This document shows positions 23,004 through 29,298 of a stretch of DNA of 33,882 bases, in pieces. The first letter of the stretch is position 1, and each line of letters starts with the position of its first letter. Both the position numbers and the translations under genes were made by a program. This DNA comes from Candidatus Aminicenantota bacterium (lineage in GTDB: Bacteria; Acidobacteriota; Aminicenantia; Aminicenantales; UBA4085). The stretch spans positions 1 through 33,882 of the forward strand of contig JAPKZI010000072.1 in the NCBI GenBank assembly GCA_026393865.1, in the 5' to 3' direction. Under the pieces are notes generated by a model. It searched no databases and had not been told where the DNA came from. It saw only the letters and a list, made by a program, of their open reading frames with translations.

Positions 23004-23548
23004 AAGAGAGAGATAGGAATCCAGTTGCGGAAGATCTCGGACGAAGTCGGTGAGGGACGAAGCCTTCTCCTTATGCGCGGAGCGTTTCGCTCCAAGAATC
23101 TCGATGAATTCCCAAACCTCACGGTCAAGAAGATCCCTAAGGCAGTTCTCAACCGATGTGAATGGGGCAAAGACGATAACAGTCTGGAGATTCAGAATTT
23201 CCCCATGAAAACGCCGGAAGAACAGAAGGAACCGGAAGTTTCCGCCGCCGCTCGGAAACCGCGCTTCGAGGAGGAAAGGCGGCTCGCCGTTCAACCCTCG
23301 AGGGACAAAATTTGCTTTTTCGCGCTCCGCGACATTCCTTCCTAAAAAGCTCGGAATCAATACCTTCCATCGCGTAAAGAGCCTTCAAAATCTAAAGACG
23401 AACGTGCTGCCCGTTGATAATTCCGGCTGCGAATCGGATCGACCGCGTAGACCTTCCGGATCAGGGCCGCCCAGCTCTTGGATGGGATGCGCTTCTCTTC
23501 CTCTGGAAGTTCTTCGGCGCTGAGGGTATAATAGAAGGGGAGGCGAAG
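23004..23548. other. Gene-poor region with only weak open frames
   Basis: No gene is supported over this 545 bp. A plus frame from a TTG at 23025 to 23345 encodes 106 charged residues with no recognisable family. The minus strand holds the transposase scrap listed at 23435-23518. A TATAAT hexamer at 23527-23532, without a good -35, precedes the DUF433 remnant. Confidence 0.4.
23435..23518 (-). pseudogene. IS91-type transposase fragment (C-terminal region)
   Basis: Read on the minus strand, this segment encodes EEEKRIPSKSWAALIRKVYA followed by VDP. That closely resembles the conserved C-terminal block of IS91/IS1294-type transposases, where a K-[ST]-W-x-x-L-I-x-[KR]-[IV]-Y-x-[VA]-D-P-L motif precedes a Cys-x-x-Cys zinc site. 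Similarity stops right after D-P and the expected cysteines are absent, so this is a dead fragment. Two N-terminal fragments of the same family lie at 24863 and 28622. Confidence 0.5.
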
Positions 23549-23725
23549 ATGACCAATCAGCAATTATTGGCCCGGATTGTTCTGGATCCCAAGGTTATGG
23601 TCGGAAAACCCGTCATTCGCGGAACACGGAGACGAAAGGAATGCGTTTTCTCGCTAAATATAGGTTTTGCGAAAAGGATATGGACATGGGTCAAAAGGAA
23701 AATATCCGAATCCAAAAAGAACTGA
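23549..23725 (+). pseudogene. Truncated DUF433-family (antitoxin-type) gene
   Basis: The first 27 codons encode the DUF433 opening, with LLARIVLDPKVMVGKPVIRG then TR, starting at an ATG with GGGGAGG upstream. In intact members this is followed by IP and a helix-turn-helix-like domain of about 50 residues. Here the frame instead runs through unrelated sequence to a stop at 23725. The gene is therefore cut about one third of the way in, and its former 3' part is replaced by the start of the nucleotidyltransferase region. Confidence 0.65.
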
Positions 23726-24009
23726 AAAAATTTAAGGCCGGGGTCTCGCGCGATTTTCCGGTCCAAAAGATGTATGTCTTCGGCTCGCGGGCACGAGGCA
23801 CGGCCGGGAAATTCGGCGATATCGACCTCCTCATCGTCAGTCCGAAGTTCAGGGGCCTGGATTTCATTCGTCGCGGCGCTCGTATGTACGATCATTGGGA
23901 AATCGATCATCCCGTGGATTTTCTCTGTTATTCACCCGAGGAATTTAAACGGATGAAGAATCGCGCGACCATCGTTCGCGAAGCCGTCCTTCACGGCATC
24001 GAAATCTAG
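23686..24009 (+). CDS. MNT-type minimal nucleotidyltransferase domain protein
   Basis: The 107-residue protein is a small Pol-beta-superfamily nucleotidyltransferase. The signature is FGSRARGTAGKFGDIDLLIV (G-S followed by D-x-D), with a third acidic position expected in HPVDFLCYS. Such proteins usually act as the antitoxin or AMPylating partner of a HEPN toxin, or in small-molecule modification. No HEPN gene is adjacent. I prefer ATG 23686, with AAGGA 7 nt upstream, over in-frame ATGs at 23680 and 23641 because the extra residues look like readthrough of the broken upstream gene. It overlaps the tail of the DUF433 remnant in a different frame. Confidence 0.75.
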   Translation: MGQKENIRIQKELKKFKAGVSRDFPVQKMYVFGSRARGTAGKFGDIDLLIVSPKFRGLDFIRRGARMYDHWEIDHPVDFLCYSPEEFKRMKNRATIVREAVLHGIEI

Positions 24010-24105
24010 TTGCTTCGTCCTGACGAATCTTCCGAAACCAAATTAGGGAGACGCAAAACATATTTCGCTCTTTTCCCCAGCTTTACTCTCATCCGAAATA
24101 GGGAA

Positions 24106-24145
24106 TAAAAAAAGGGCGGATTTCCTTACCGGGGCATCCGCCCTT
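24106..24145 (-). terminator. Intrinsic terminator on the minus strand
   Basis: A 10-bp stem AAGGGCGGAT (24112-24121) / ATCCGCCCTT (24136-24145) encloses a 14-nt loop. On the minus strand it runs directly into a U-tract (plus-strand A-run 24107-24113). No minus-strand protein gene lies upstream of it, so it would terminate either an unannotated RNA or antisense transcription. On the plus strand it could weakly terminate the nucleotidyltransferase transcript, but no T-run follows. Confidence 0.6.
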
Positions 24146-24223
24146 GCTTGCGAATAAAGGTCGACCGCTTTCGAGAATCCCGTTTCCTGACCGGGGGCAT
24201 GGTAAGCTGAAGCCTGGAAGTCA

Positions 24224-24252
24224 TTGACATTTCTTGATTTTTAAGCTATAAA
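24224..24252 (+). promoter_or_regulatory. Near-consensus sigma-70 promoter for the CBS-pair gene
   Basis: TTGACA (24224-24229), a 17-nt spacer, TATAAA (24247-24252). A start near 24259 gives a leader of about 70 nt. This is the best-matching promoter in the window and implies strong basal expression. Confidence 0.75.
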
Positions 24253-24327
24253 AGTAACCGTTGATCTCAGGGAAAGCTTCTCATTTGTACGTCCCCAATT
24301 TTCATTATTTCATAAAACGAGGATTCC

Positions 24328-24765
24328 ATGTTCAATGTAAAAACCATCCTGGATAAGAAAGGACATGATGTCTGGACCATTTCCCCGGAAGCCAAGGTCA
24401 TCGACGCGCTGAAACTCATGGCGGACAAGGGCGTCGGGGCGCTCGTCGTGATGTATAAGGACCGGGTGACGGGCCTCTTTTCAGAGAGGGATTATGCCCG
24501 GAAGGTGGTCCTCCACGGCAAATCGTCGATCGATACCCCGGTCAAAGAGATCATGACGTTTCGGGTCTACTGCGTGAACCTCGATACGCCGGTCGAGGAA
24601 TGCATGACCTTGATGACGGAGAAACGCGTCCGCCATTTGCCTGTCGTCGACAAAGGGAAGCTGGTCGGCCTTGTTTCGAGCGGAGATGTGGTCAAATCGA
24701 TCATGTCGAAACAGAGCAATACTCTCGAGAGCCTCCAGGACTACATCAAGGGAAAGTACAGCTGA
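24328..24765 (+). CDS. CBS-domain pair protein
   Basis: The 145-residue protein consists of two CBS motifs. The first is VWTISPEAKVIDALKLMADK through GLFSERDYARKVV, the second VYCVNLDTPVEECMTLMTEK through GLVSSGDVVKSIM. CBS pairs bind adenosyl nucleotides (AMP, ATP, SAM) and act as energy or redox sensors for partner proteins. No effector domain is fused. GAGG lies 5 nt upstream of the ATG, and a near-consensus promoter precedes it. The gene appears monocistronic and is intact amid debris on both sides. Confidence 0.9.
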   Translation: MFNVKTILDKKGHDVWTISPEAKVIDALKLMADKGVGALVVMYKDRVTGLFSERDYARKVVLHGKSSIDTPVKEIMTFRVYCVNLDTPVEECMTLMTEKRVRHLPVVDKGKLVGLVSSGDVVKSIMSKQSNTLESLQDYIKGKYS

Positions 24766-24961
24766 CGGCTCTTTAATCCGGGCGCGTCCTCAACGCGTTC
24801 AAGACGCTTTTCGTCGCCTCGATGACCTCCGGAAGGCCAAGCCATGAGGTCAGATAGCAAAACCGGAAGGCACGGTTCTCTACCGGGTGCTGTTCTATCA
24901 TTTCGAGCGGGTTCTGGCGGATTATGAGAGCCGCTTCGAGAAGGCGTACGGCTAACGTTCA
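24766..24961. other. Degenerate region containing a transposase scrap
   Basis: Outside the IS91-type fragment at 24863-24955 there is no recognisable plus-strand gene. On the minus strand, from about 24870 down to a TAA near 24775, a short frame encodes FRFCYLTSWLGLPEVIEA and more. It has a protein-like look and may be the C-terminal scrap of another broken gene that I cannot name. Confidence 0.3.
24863..24955 (+). pseudogene. IS91-type transposase fragment (N-terminal), copy A
   Basis: The frame encodes P-E-G then TVLYRVLFYHFERVLADYES, then RFEKAYG and a stop. It matches the fragment at 28622 (TVLYRVLFHHFERFLAEYEE, RFEKAYG) at most positions, and both match the N-terminal block of IS91-family transposases. 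It is cut at both ends, directly abutting the xylulokinase scrap downstream. Confidence 0.6.
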
Positions 24962-25201
24962 TTGCCGAGAAGCCGCCTCTGGCTTCAGATCGTGGCCGAC
25001 ATCCTCGGGACTCCCGTCGCGACGCTCCAGGAGCAGGAGGCGGCGGCCTATGGCGCGGCCCTTCAGACGATTTGGACCTACCAACGGGAACACGGCCGGA
25101 CCGTCGCTATCACAGAGATTACGAACGATATGGTCAAGAAGGACAAGTTGGCCGCCGAGCCGAATCCCGATAAGGCCAGAATTTATGCCGCGCTTCAATA
25201 G
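24962..25201 (+). pseudogene. Xylulokinase / FGGY-kinase C-terminal fragment
   Basis: The 79-residue open frame starts abruptly with RSRLWLQIVADILGTPVATL and continues EQEAAAYGAALQTIW. This is the conserved C-terminal block of FGGY carbohydrate kinases such as xylulokinase (K-S-x-x-W-x-Q-I-x-A-D-x-L-G, then E-x-x-A-x-G-A-A). The ATP- and sugar-binding upstream parts, about 400 residues, are missing. It begins exactly where the transposase scrap ends, suggesting that an insertion and deletion removed the rest of the gene. Confidence 0.65.
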
Positions 25202-25241
25202 CGATTCAATTCCCTTTGGAAGACGCCCGACCCGGAATTCA

Positions 25242-25256
25242 AAGCCCATCGGGCTT
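25242..25256 (+). other. Short hairpin between the xylulokinase scrap and the next promoter
   Basis: AAGCCC (25242-25247) pairs with GGGCTT (25251-25256) around the triloop ATC. It lacks a following T-run, so it may be a weak or decayed terminator of the former kinase gene. Confidence 0.25.
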
Positions 25257-25288
25257 AAGATTCATCCTCGCGGCCCTTTTCGCGGTCC

Positions 25289-25317
25289 TTGACTCGGCCG
25301 GATGACGCGTATATATT
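25289..25317 (+). promoter_or_regulatory. Sigma-70 promoter for the 916-aa secreted protein
   Basis: TTGACT (25289-25294), a 17-nt spacer, TATATT (25312-25317). The start would be near 25324, only 18 nt before the TTG start codon, leaving room for the strong GAGGAGGG ribosome site. Confidence 0.6.
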
Positions 25318-25341
25318 ATCGCCGGAACGAGGAGGGTCGAT

Positions 25342-28092
25342 TTGCCGAGAAAAGTTTTCCGGTCTTTTCTTTTTCTTCTTCTGGTTTCGCTCGCCGCCGT
25401 TTTCCTCTTGTCCGGCGATTCTTTCCAGATCCGCGGAGGGAATGAGGCCGAATCGATGTCTCAAGTCTTGCGGTATTCTCCCGAGAAACCTTTGCCGGGA
25501 ACGTCCCTGCGGATCGAATTCAATCCGCGGGGAACGGTCCTTGAAATCGCCGCGAAGGTTTATGCCGTAGCCTACACGAACCGGGGAAGCCGATATCCCC
25601 AAGCCAAGGAGATCCCTCTCGCCAAGGAGAACGATATCTGGTCGGCCCAAATCGAGATCGACGGGAAAACCCGGGGTCTCCATCTTAAGTTCGGAGACGC
25701 CTCGACGACGGAGCCGACGCGAAGCCTCCAATATTCGATCCCTCTCTACGATCCCAACGGCAACCGCGTCCCGGGGAACCTGGCATTCCAGGCCGAGGCC
25801 TACTCCCTGTGGGGAGAAACCCTCCTCGGACTGAAGCCGGATTGGGATAAGGCCTATTCCTTGTTTCAGGAGGAATTCAAAACGCATCCTGAACTGAAAT
25901 GGGAATACTTGGACGCTTATTTCAGGTCGGTTCACAACGCCGGAAAGGAAGACCGAAAAGAAATCATCCTCAAGGACCTCGAAGCGTTCGAGGCGGAAAA
26001 GGGCGCGACTCAGGCCGAACTCCCCTTTCTGGAACGCTGGTATCGAATCATCGGCTTTCCGGATAAAGCGCGAAAATATGCCCGTCTTCGGCAACCGAAT
26101 CAATCCCTGGCCGACGAAGAAGAGCGTTATCAAGCTATTTTGTCGGCGAGGGACGCAGAGGCCAAGTTCACCCTTCTGGAGAGTTTTCGAGCCGAATTCC
26201 CCGAAAGTCGACTGACGGAGAGTCTCTTGTTATCGGTCCACCAATCGCTCCTGGCTCGGAAGAATTATTCCCGAGGTCAAAAAATCCTGGACGAGTTTCT
26301 AAAAATCAATTCGCGCTTGTCATGGGCCTGGCTCGGTTTTGCCCGGAATCTTTCAAACGCCAGAGTGGATTTGGAAAAAGCCGGGGAACTGGCCTGCCGA
26401 GGGTTGGAAATCGCCCGGGAGGACGCGGCCCGCGCGGAAAAAGCGAGCAGCTCCGCGAGGATCCCATCGGGATATACGGAAAAAGAATGGGCCGACCGCC
26501 GGGCCAGTACTTTGATCGTCCCCCTGACCACTTACGGCGAGGTCCTCCTCCGGCTCGAACGGAACGAAGAGGCCTGCCTGGCGCTCAAGGAGGCTTTCGT
26601 CTTATCGCGGGGCCGCGACGAGCGGGCTAACGAAATCTACGCCCAAGCCTTGGTGAAAACCGGAGATTATCCGGCCGCCGTGGATATTCTCGCCCGATTG
26701 GCCCGCAAAGCGGGCGGCTTTGGCCGGCTTCAGATCATGGATCTATATTTCGAAGCCCTCGTCGGAGCGGGGCAGAATGAAAAAGCCCTGGCCGAGATCG
26801 AGACTTATGTCCGGGCGCAGGGGGAATCCCCGCACCGGCGAAGGCTGTTCCTGGAGGCTTCCCGGAAGTTGTTCGCCGACGACGAGGCTGCGACGAAAGC
26901 TTGGGCCCGGGTTTCCCGTCTCGCCCAAAAAACAGTGGAGTTTCGACGGAGCCTGTTGAACGATCCGCTCCCCCTCCTCTCCTTCCAAGACTCGGCCGGA
27001 AAAGCGATCTCCCTGTCGGAATTCGCCGGCCGGGTGGCGGTCCTGTATTTTTGGTCGGAGCGGGAAACCGCGAGTCTGAAACCGCTTTCCCCGCTTGCGG
27101 CGATCGCCAAAGAACGCGGCGGCCCAGAGGCCGCCCCGATCGTCTCTGTCCGCATTCTTGACAATCCGAGTGAAGACCGCGAAGCCGGAGTCCGCCACCT
27201 CCGAGACCGCGGGCTCGTCTTTCCCGTCCATCTCAACATCGCGCGGGAAGCGCTTTCGGATTTCGGTATCGTCCTCCCCCCGGCCGTCATAGTCCTCGAC
27301 CCCAAAGGTATCATTCGATATCGGAAATGCGATCTGGACGTTCCGGATGAAATCCTGGCGGAAGATATCGGCTTGATGATCGATTTGGCCGGCCGGAGCG
27401 ATCAAATTCTGTTCCCGGCCGCCGCGCTCCAAATCCCGAAAAAGGAAATCCGCACCCCGGATGAATCGGCCGGCCCCGGTACGCCCTGGTCCATCGTCCC
27501 CGGAGTCCAGGTCGGGCCGATCACCAACCGGACGAGCGAGTCCCAGATCCGAGCGCTCTTCGGGCTAGAGAATGTCCGAAGACAAGACATCCAACTTGAG
27601 GAGGGTGCGTCGTTCCCGGGGACGGTAGTCTATCCGGATGATCCCGAAAAGACCGTCATCATCCGCTGGCGGGACCCTTCCTTCCGCAATCTGCCCGAAT
27701 CCGTCCTTTTCCGGGGTCCCCGGTCGATCTGGAAGACGGACAAAGGGCTGTCTCTCGGATTGACCCTCAAGGAAATCGAAACGATCAACGGAAAGCCGTT
27801 CGCTCTCTACGGCTTCGGCTGGGATTATGGAGGTACGGTCGCCGGAGCCGAGGGCGGGATTCTGGCCGAACTCGGGGAAAAAGAACATGATTCCGTCGCC
27901 GTCCGGTCTTTGATCCTCCGCCTGTCGGCGGAGATTTTCCCGACCGGACCGATCCCGCTCACCCAAGACGAATACCTGAAGCTTACGGGGGAACGGATCT
28001 TTCGTTCGGACCATCCCGGTATGCAAAGACTGAATCCCCGTGTCCATGAGATGATCATTATGTTCCCCCCGCCCGAAATCAAACGAAATTGA
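25342..28092 (+). CDS. Secreted TPR-rich protein with cysteine-less thioredoxin-like domain
   Basis: The 916-residue protein starts at TTG with GAGGAGGG just upstream. An N-terminal membrane anchor or signal (FLFLLLVSLAAVFLLSG) is followed by a beta-rich region (about 40-140), a long helical part with TPR-like repeats (about 150-530; for example LLRLERNEEACLALKEAF, ALVKTGDYPAAVDILARLA), and a TlpA/AhpC-type thioredoxin fold (about 545-680; LSEFAGRVAVLYFWSERETA). Where active members carry W-C-x-x-C the sequence is WSERETAS, so no redox cysteine pair exists. The last 220 residues form an unassigned domain (NRTSESQIRALFGLENVRR, YGFGWDYGGTVAG). It probably acts as an envelope scaffold or binding protein. 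Its 3' end overlaps a broken minus-strand gene by 14 bp. Confidence 0.7.
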   Translation: MPRKVFRSFLFLLLVSLAAVFLLSGDSFQIRGGNEAESMSQVLRYSPEKPLPGTSLRIEFNPRGTVLEIAAKVYAVAYTNRGSRYPQAKEIPLAKENDIWSAQIEIDGKTRGLHLKFGDASTTEPTRSLQYSIPLYDPNGNRVPGNLAFQAEAYSLWGETLLGLKPDWDKAYSLFQEEFKTHPELKWEYLDAYFRSVHNAGKEDRKEIILKDLEAFEAEKGATQAELPFLERWYRIIGFPDKARKYARLRQPNQSLADEEERYQAILSARDAEAKFTLLESFRAEFPESRLTESLLLSVHQSLLARKNYSRGQKILDEFLKINSRLSWAWLGFARNLSNARVDLEKAGELACRGLEIAREDAARAEKASSSARIPSGYTEKEWADRRASTLIVPLTTYGEVLLRLERNEEACLALKEAFVLSRGRDERANEIYAQALVKTGDYPAAVDILARLARKAGGFGRLQIMDLYFEALVGAGQNEKALAEIETYVRAQGESPHRRRLFLEASRKLFADDEAATKAWARVSRLAQKTVEFRRSLLNDPLPLLSFQDSAGKAISLSEFAGRVAVLYFWSERETASLKPLSPLAAIAKERGGPEAAPIVSVRILDNPSEDREAGVRHLRDRGLVFPVHLNIAREALSDFGIVLPPAVIVLDPKGIIRYRKCDLDVPDEILAEDIGLMIDLAGRSDQILFPAAALQIPKKEIRTPDESAGPGTPWSIVPGVQVGPITNRTSESQIRALFGLENVRRQDIQLEEGASFPGTVVYPDDPEKTVIIRWRDPSFRNLPESVLFRGPRSIWKTDKGLSLGLTLKEIETINGKPFALYGFGWDYGGTVAGAEGGILAELGEKEHDSVAVRSLILRLSAEIFPTGPIPLTQDEYLKLTGERIFRSDHPGMQRLNPRVHEMIIMFPPPEIKRN

Positions 28093-28440
28093 TTTTCCGC
28101 CCGATGCTCGGCCAAGTGTAGTGCCGATCGATCTCTTCGACCGAGGTGAATTCGGCTAAAGGATGGGATACGCATTCCTCGTAGGCGCCCGTTCCATAGT
28201 CCACGACCTCTTTCCGGCATCCAAAGACGTCCATTCCCAGGGGCAGCGGCGGGCCGATATAATCCGGCTTGATTTTCACCCAAAATCGACGCCCAGCTTC
28301 TCAAGAGCCTCCCGCGCTGTGGCGCATCCCAAATGAGCCATGAGTTTGGCCGTGAACTCGTCGGTGGCCCAGTAATCCATGGGCACTCTGTCGGGTTTCT
28401 CGCGTCGGAGAACGGCCAGCCAGCGTTCTAAGGGTGTCAT
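28079..28440 (-). pseudogene. Uroporphyrinogen-decarboxylase-family gene remnant, frameshifted and truncated
   Basis: From an ATG at 28440 one frame encodes MTPLERWLAVLRREKPDRVP, then MDYWATDEF and EALEKLGVDFG, and stops. The next frame carries on directly with KPDYIGPPLPLGMDVFG, then YGTGAYEECVSHPLAEFTS and VEEIDRHYTWP, and ends in unrelated residues. Together they match the first third of UroD-family proteins (corrinoid methyltransferase-like or uroporphyrinogen decarboxylase-like, normally 340-400 aa). One extra T in the four-T run near 28285 would restore the frame. The remaining two thirds are absent, replaced by the 3' end of the neighbouring gene. Confidence 0.72.
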
Positions 28441-28621
28441 TAATGACGGTGCAAGTCCTTATGCATAATTCTGCGCGTTTCCAGGAGGCGGCCGGCAGGT
28501 CGGCAAGCCCGCAGTTCATGAACTCGTCATTTTCGGCCTGCTGGGGCTCTTCCAGTCTTTTCAGGGGGAGACACGGCCTTAGCCGTGACGTTGGCTCGTT
28601 TCTTGGGGCTTTTTTCCCGCC
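28441..28621. other. Non-coding segment with hairpins ahead of a transposase remnant
   Basis: CACGGC (28572-28577) / GCCGTG (28582-28587) forms a hairpin with loop CTTA, and CCCGCCATGGCGGG (28616-28629) is a perfect 14-bp palindrome that includes the ATG of the transposase fragment. No gene is seen. The hairpins could be relics of the terminal structures of an IS91-type element. Confidence 0.4.
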
Positions 28622-28758
28622 ATGGCGGGAGTCTATCGTCCCCGATATCCGGAGCGGACCGTCCTCTACCGGGTGCTTTTCCATCATTTCGAGCGCTTCC
28701 TGGCCGAGTATGAGGAGCGTTTCGAGAAGGCATACGGTTATTTCCGGCCGATCATCAT
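28622..28758 (+). pseudogene. IS91-type transposase fragment (N-terminal), copy B
   Basis: From ATG 28622 the frame encodes YRPRYPERTVLYRVLFHHFE, then RFLAEYEERFEKAYGYFRPII, the characteristic N-terminus of IS91-family transposases. After PII the sequence changes to unrelated residues, so only about 45 of the usual 350-400 codons remain. It is closely similar to copy A at 24863 but extends further at both ends. Confidence 0.68.
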
Positions 28759-28846
28759 CCCCGATTCGCCTCGAGGAATTAGTCGTCGGGTTTTCGGTTG
28801 CCGATCCGGGTTCCAACGCGCTAGACTGTATCGCGAGAGCATAACC

Positions 28847-29035
28847 ATGAAGGCCTTGGACAAGAGCGCCAAACCGACGCCCGGTCGCATCCCCGGCAAG
28901 GATAAGCAAATATGGTATGACGCCCTGTCGTCCGGCTACGGCGGAGGATTGCCGCGCAAGAGGGCCCTGCTTGAATTGGAAGCCGGCAAGCGCGTCCTGG
29001 GGCCGGCGTTGTTCACGGCCGGAGGGAAGAAATGA
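28847..29035 (+). CDS. Small hypothetical protein (62 aa), possibly a gene fragment
   Basis: An ATG at 28847 opens a 62-residue basic frame (SAKPTPGRIPGKDKQIWYDA and following) ending in a TGA that overlaps the ATG of the next frame (ATGA). I do not recognise it. The ribosome site is poor. It could be a genuine small coupled ORF or the broken upstream part of the Fe-S protein that follows. Confidence 0.35.
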   Translation: MKALDKSAKPTPGRIPGKDKQIWYDALSSGYGGGLPRKRALLELEAGKRVLGPALFTAGGKK

Positions 29036-29268
29036 ACCAAGTGTTCGCGCCGGTTGGTCAAGTCAAAGCGCATATGAAAAAACGCGCCGATGAGATGCCT
29101 CGCGAGGATGTGGTTGTCTATTGCGTATCATGCATTAAGGCGATACATATCGGAGGCAAGAGGCCGCGGCATTTGGTCGATCTCCTGTTCGGAGAAGATA
29201 CAGAGCCGGGCACGTTCGAGCCGGACGAGTGGCACGCGGAGTTGCAGGAGTATATCGACCGGCACTAG
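29032..29268 (+). pseudogene. Fragment of a CCG-type Fe-S / heterodisulfide-reductase-like protein
   Basis: The 78-residue frame contains VVVYCVSCIKAIHIGGKRPRH then LVDLLFGEDTEPGTFEPDEW. This resembles the end of a CCG (cysteine-rich) domain in heterodisulfide reductase D-like Fe-S oxidoreductases, where a Y-C-x-x-C is followed by GG-x-x-x-R-H-L-x-D-L-L. Only the last CCG half is present, without the earlier cysteines and ferredoxin part, so I regard it as a C-terminal remnant. It could still be translated through the ATGA overlap with the small ORF before it. Confidence 0.5.
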
Positions 29269-29298
29269 GGCGGTCTCGATTCCACCGCTTCCCCATCC

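Larger units (their letters stand above)
24010..24327. other. Intergenic region with a minus-strand terminator, a repeated motif and a CBS-gene promoter
   Basis: The 318 bp contain no protein gene. A strong hairpin with a T-run on the minus strand is at 24106-24145. A 17-18-nt motif TTTCCTNACCGGGG(G)CAT occurs twice, at 24121-24137 and 24183-24200. The promoter of the CBS gene is at 24224-24252. Together the first two features could be part of a small RNA on the minus strand. Confidence 0.5.

Noticed and set aside
22431-23360. 309-codon minus-strand open frame across the CcbP-like gene and the following gap
   Set aside because: Its upstream half is antisense to two coupled plus-strand genes, and the part in the gap has no recognisable family. 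I leave the gap unassigned.
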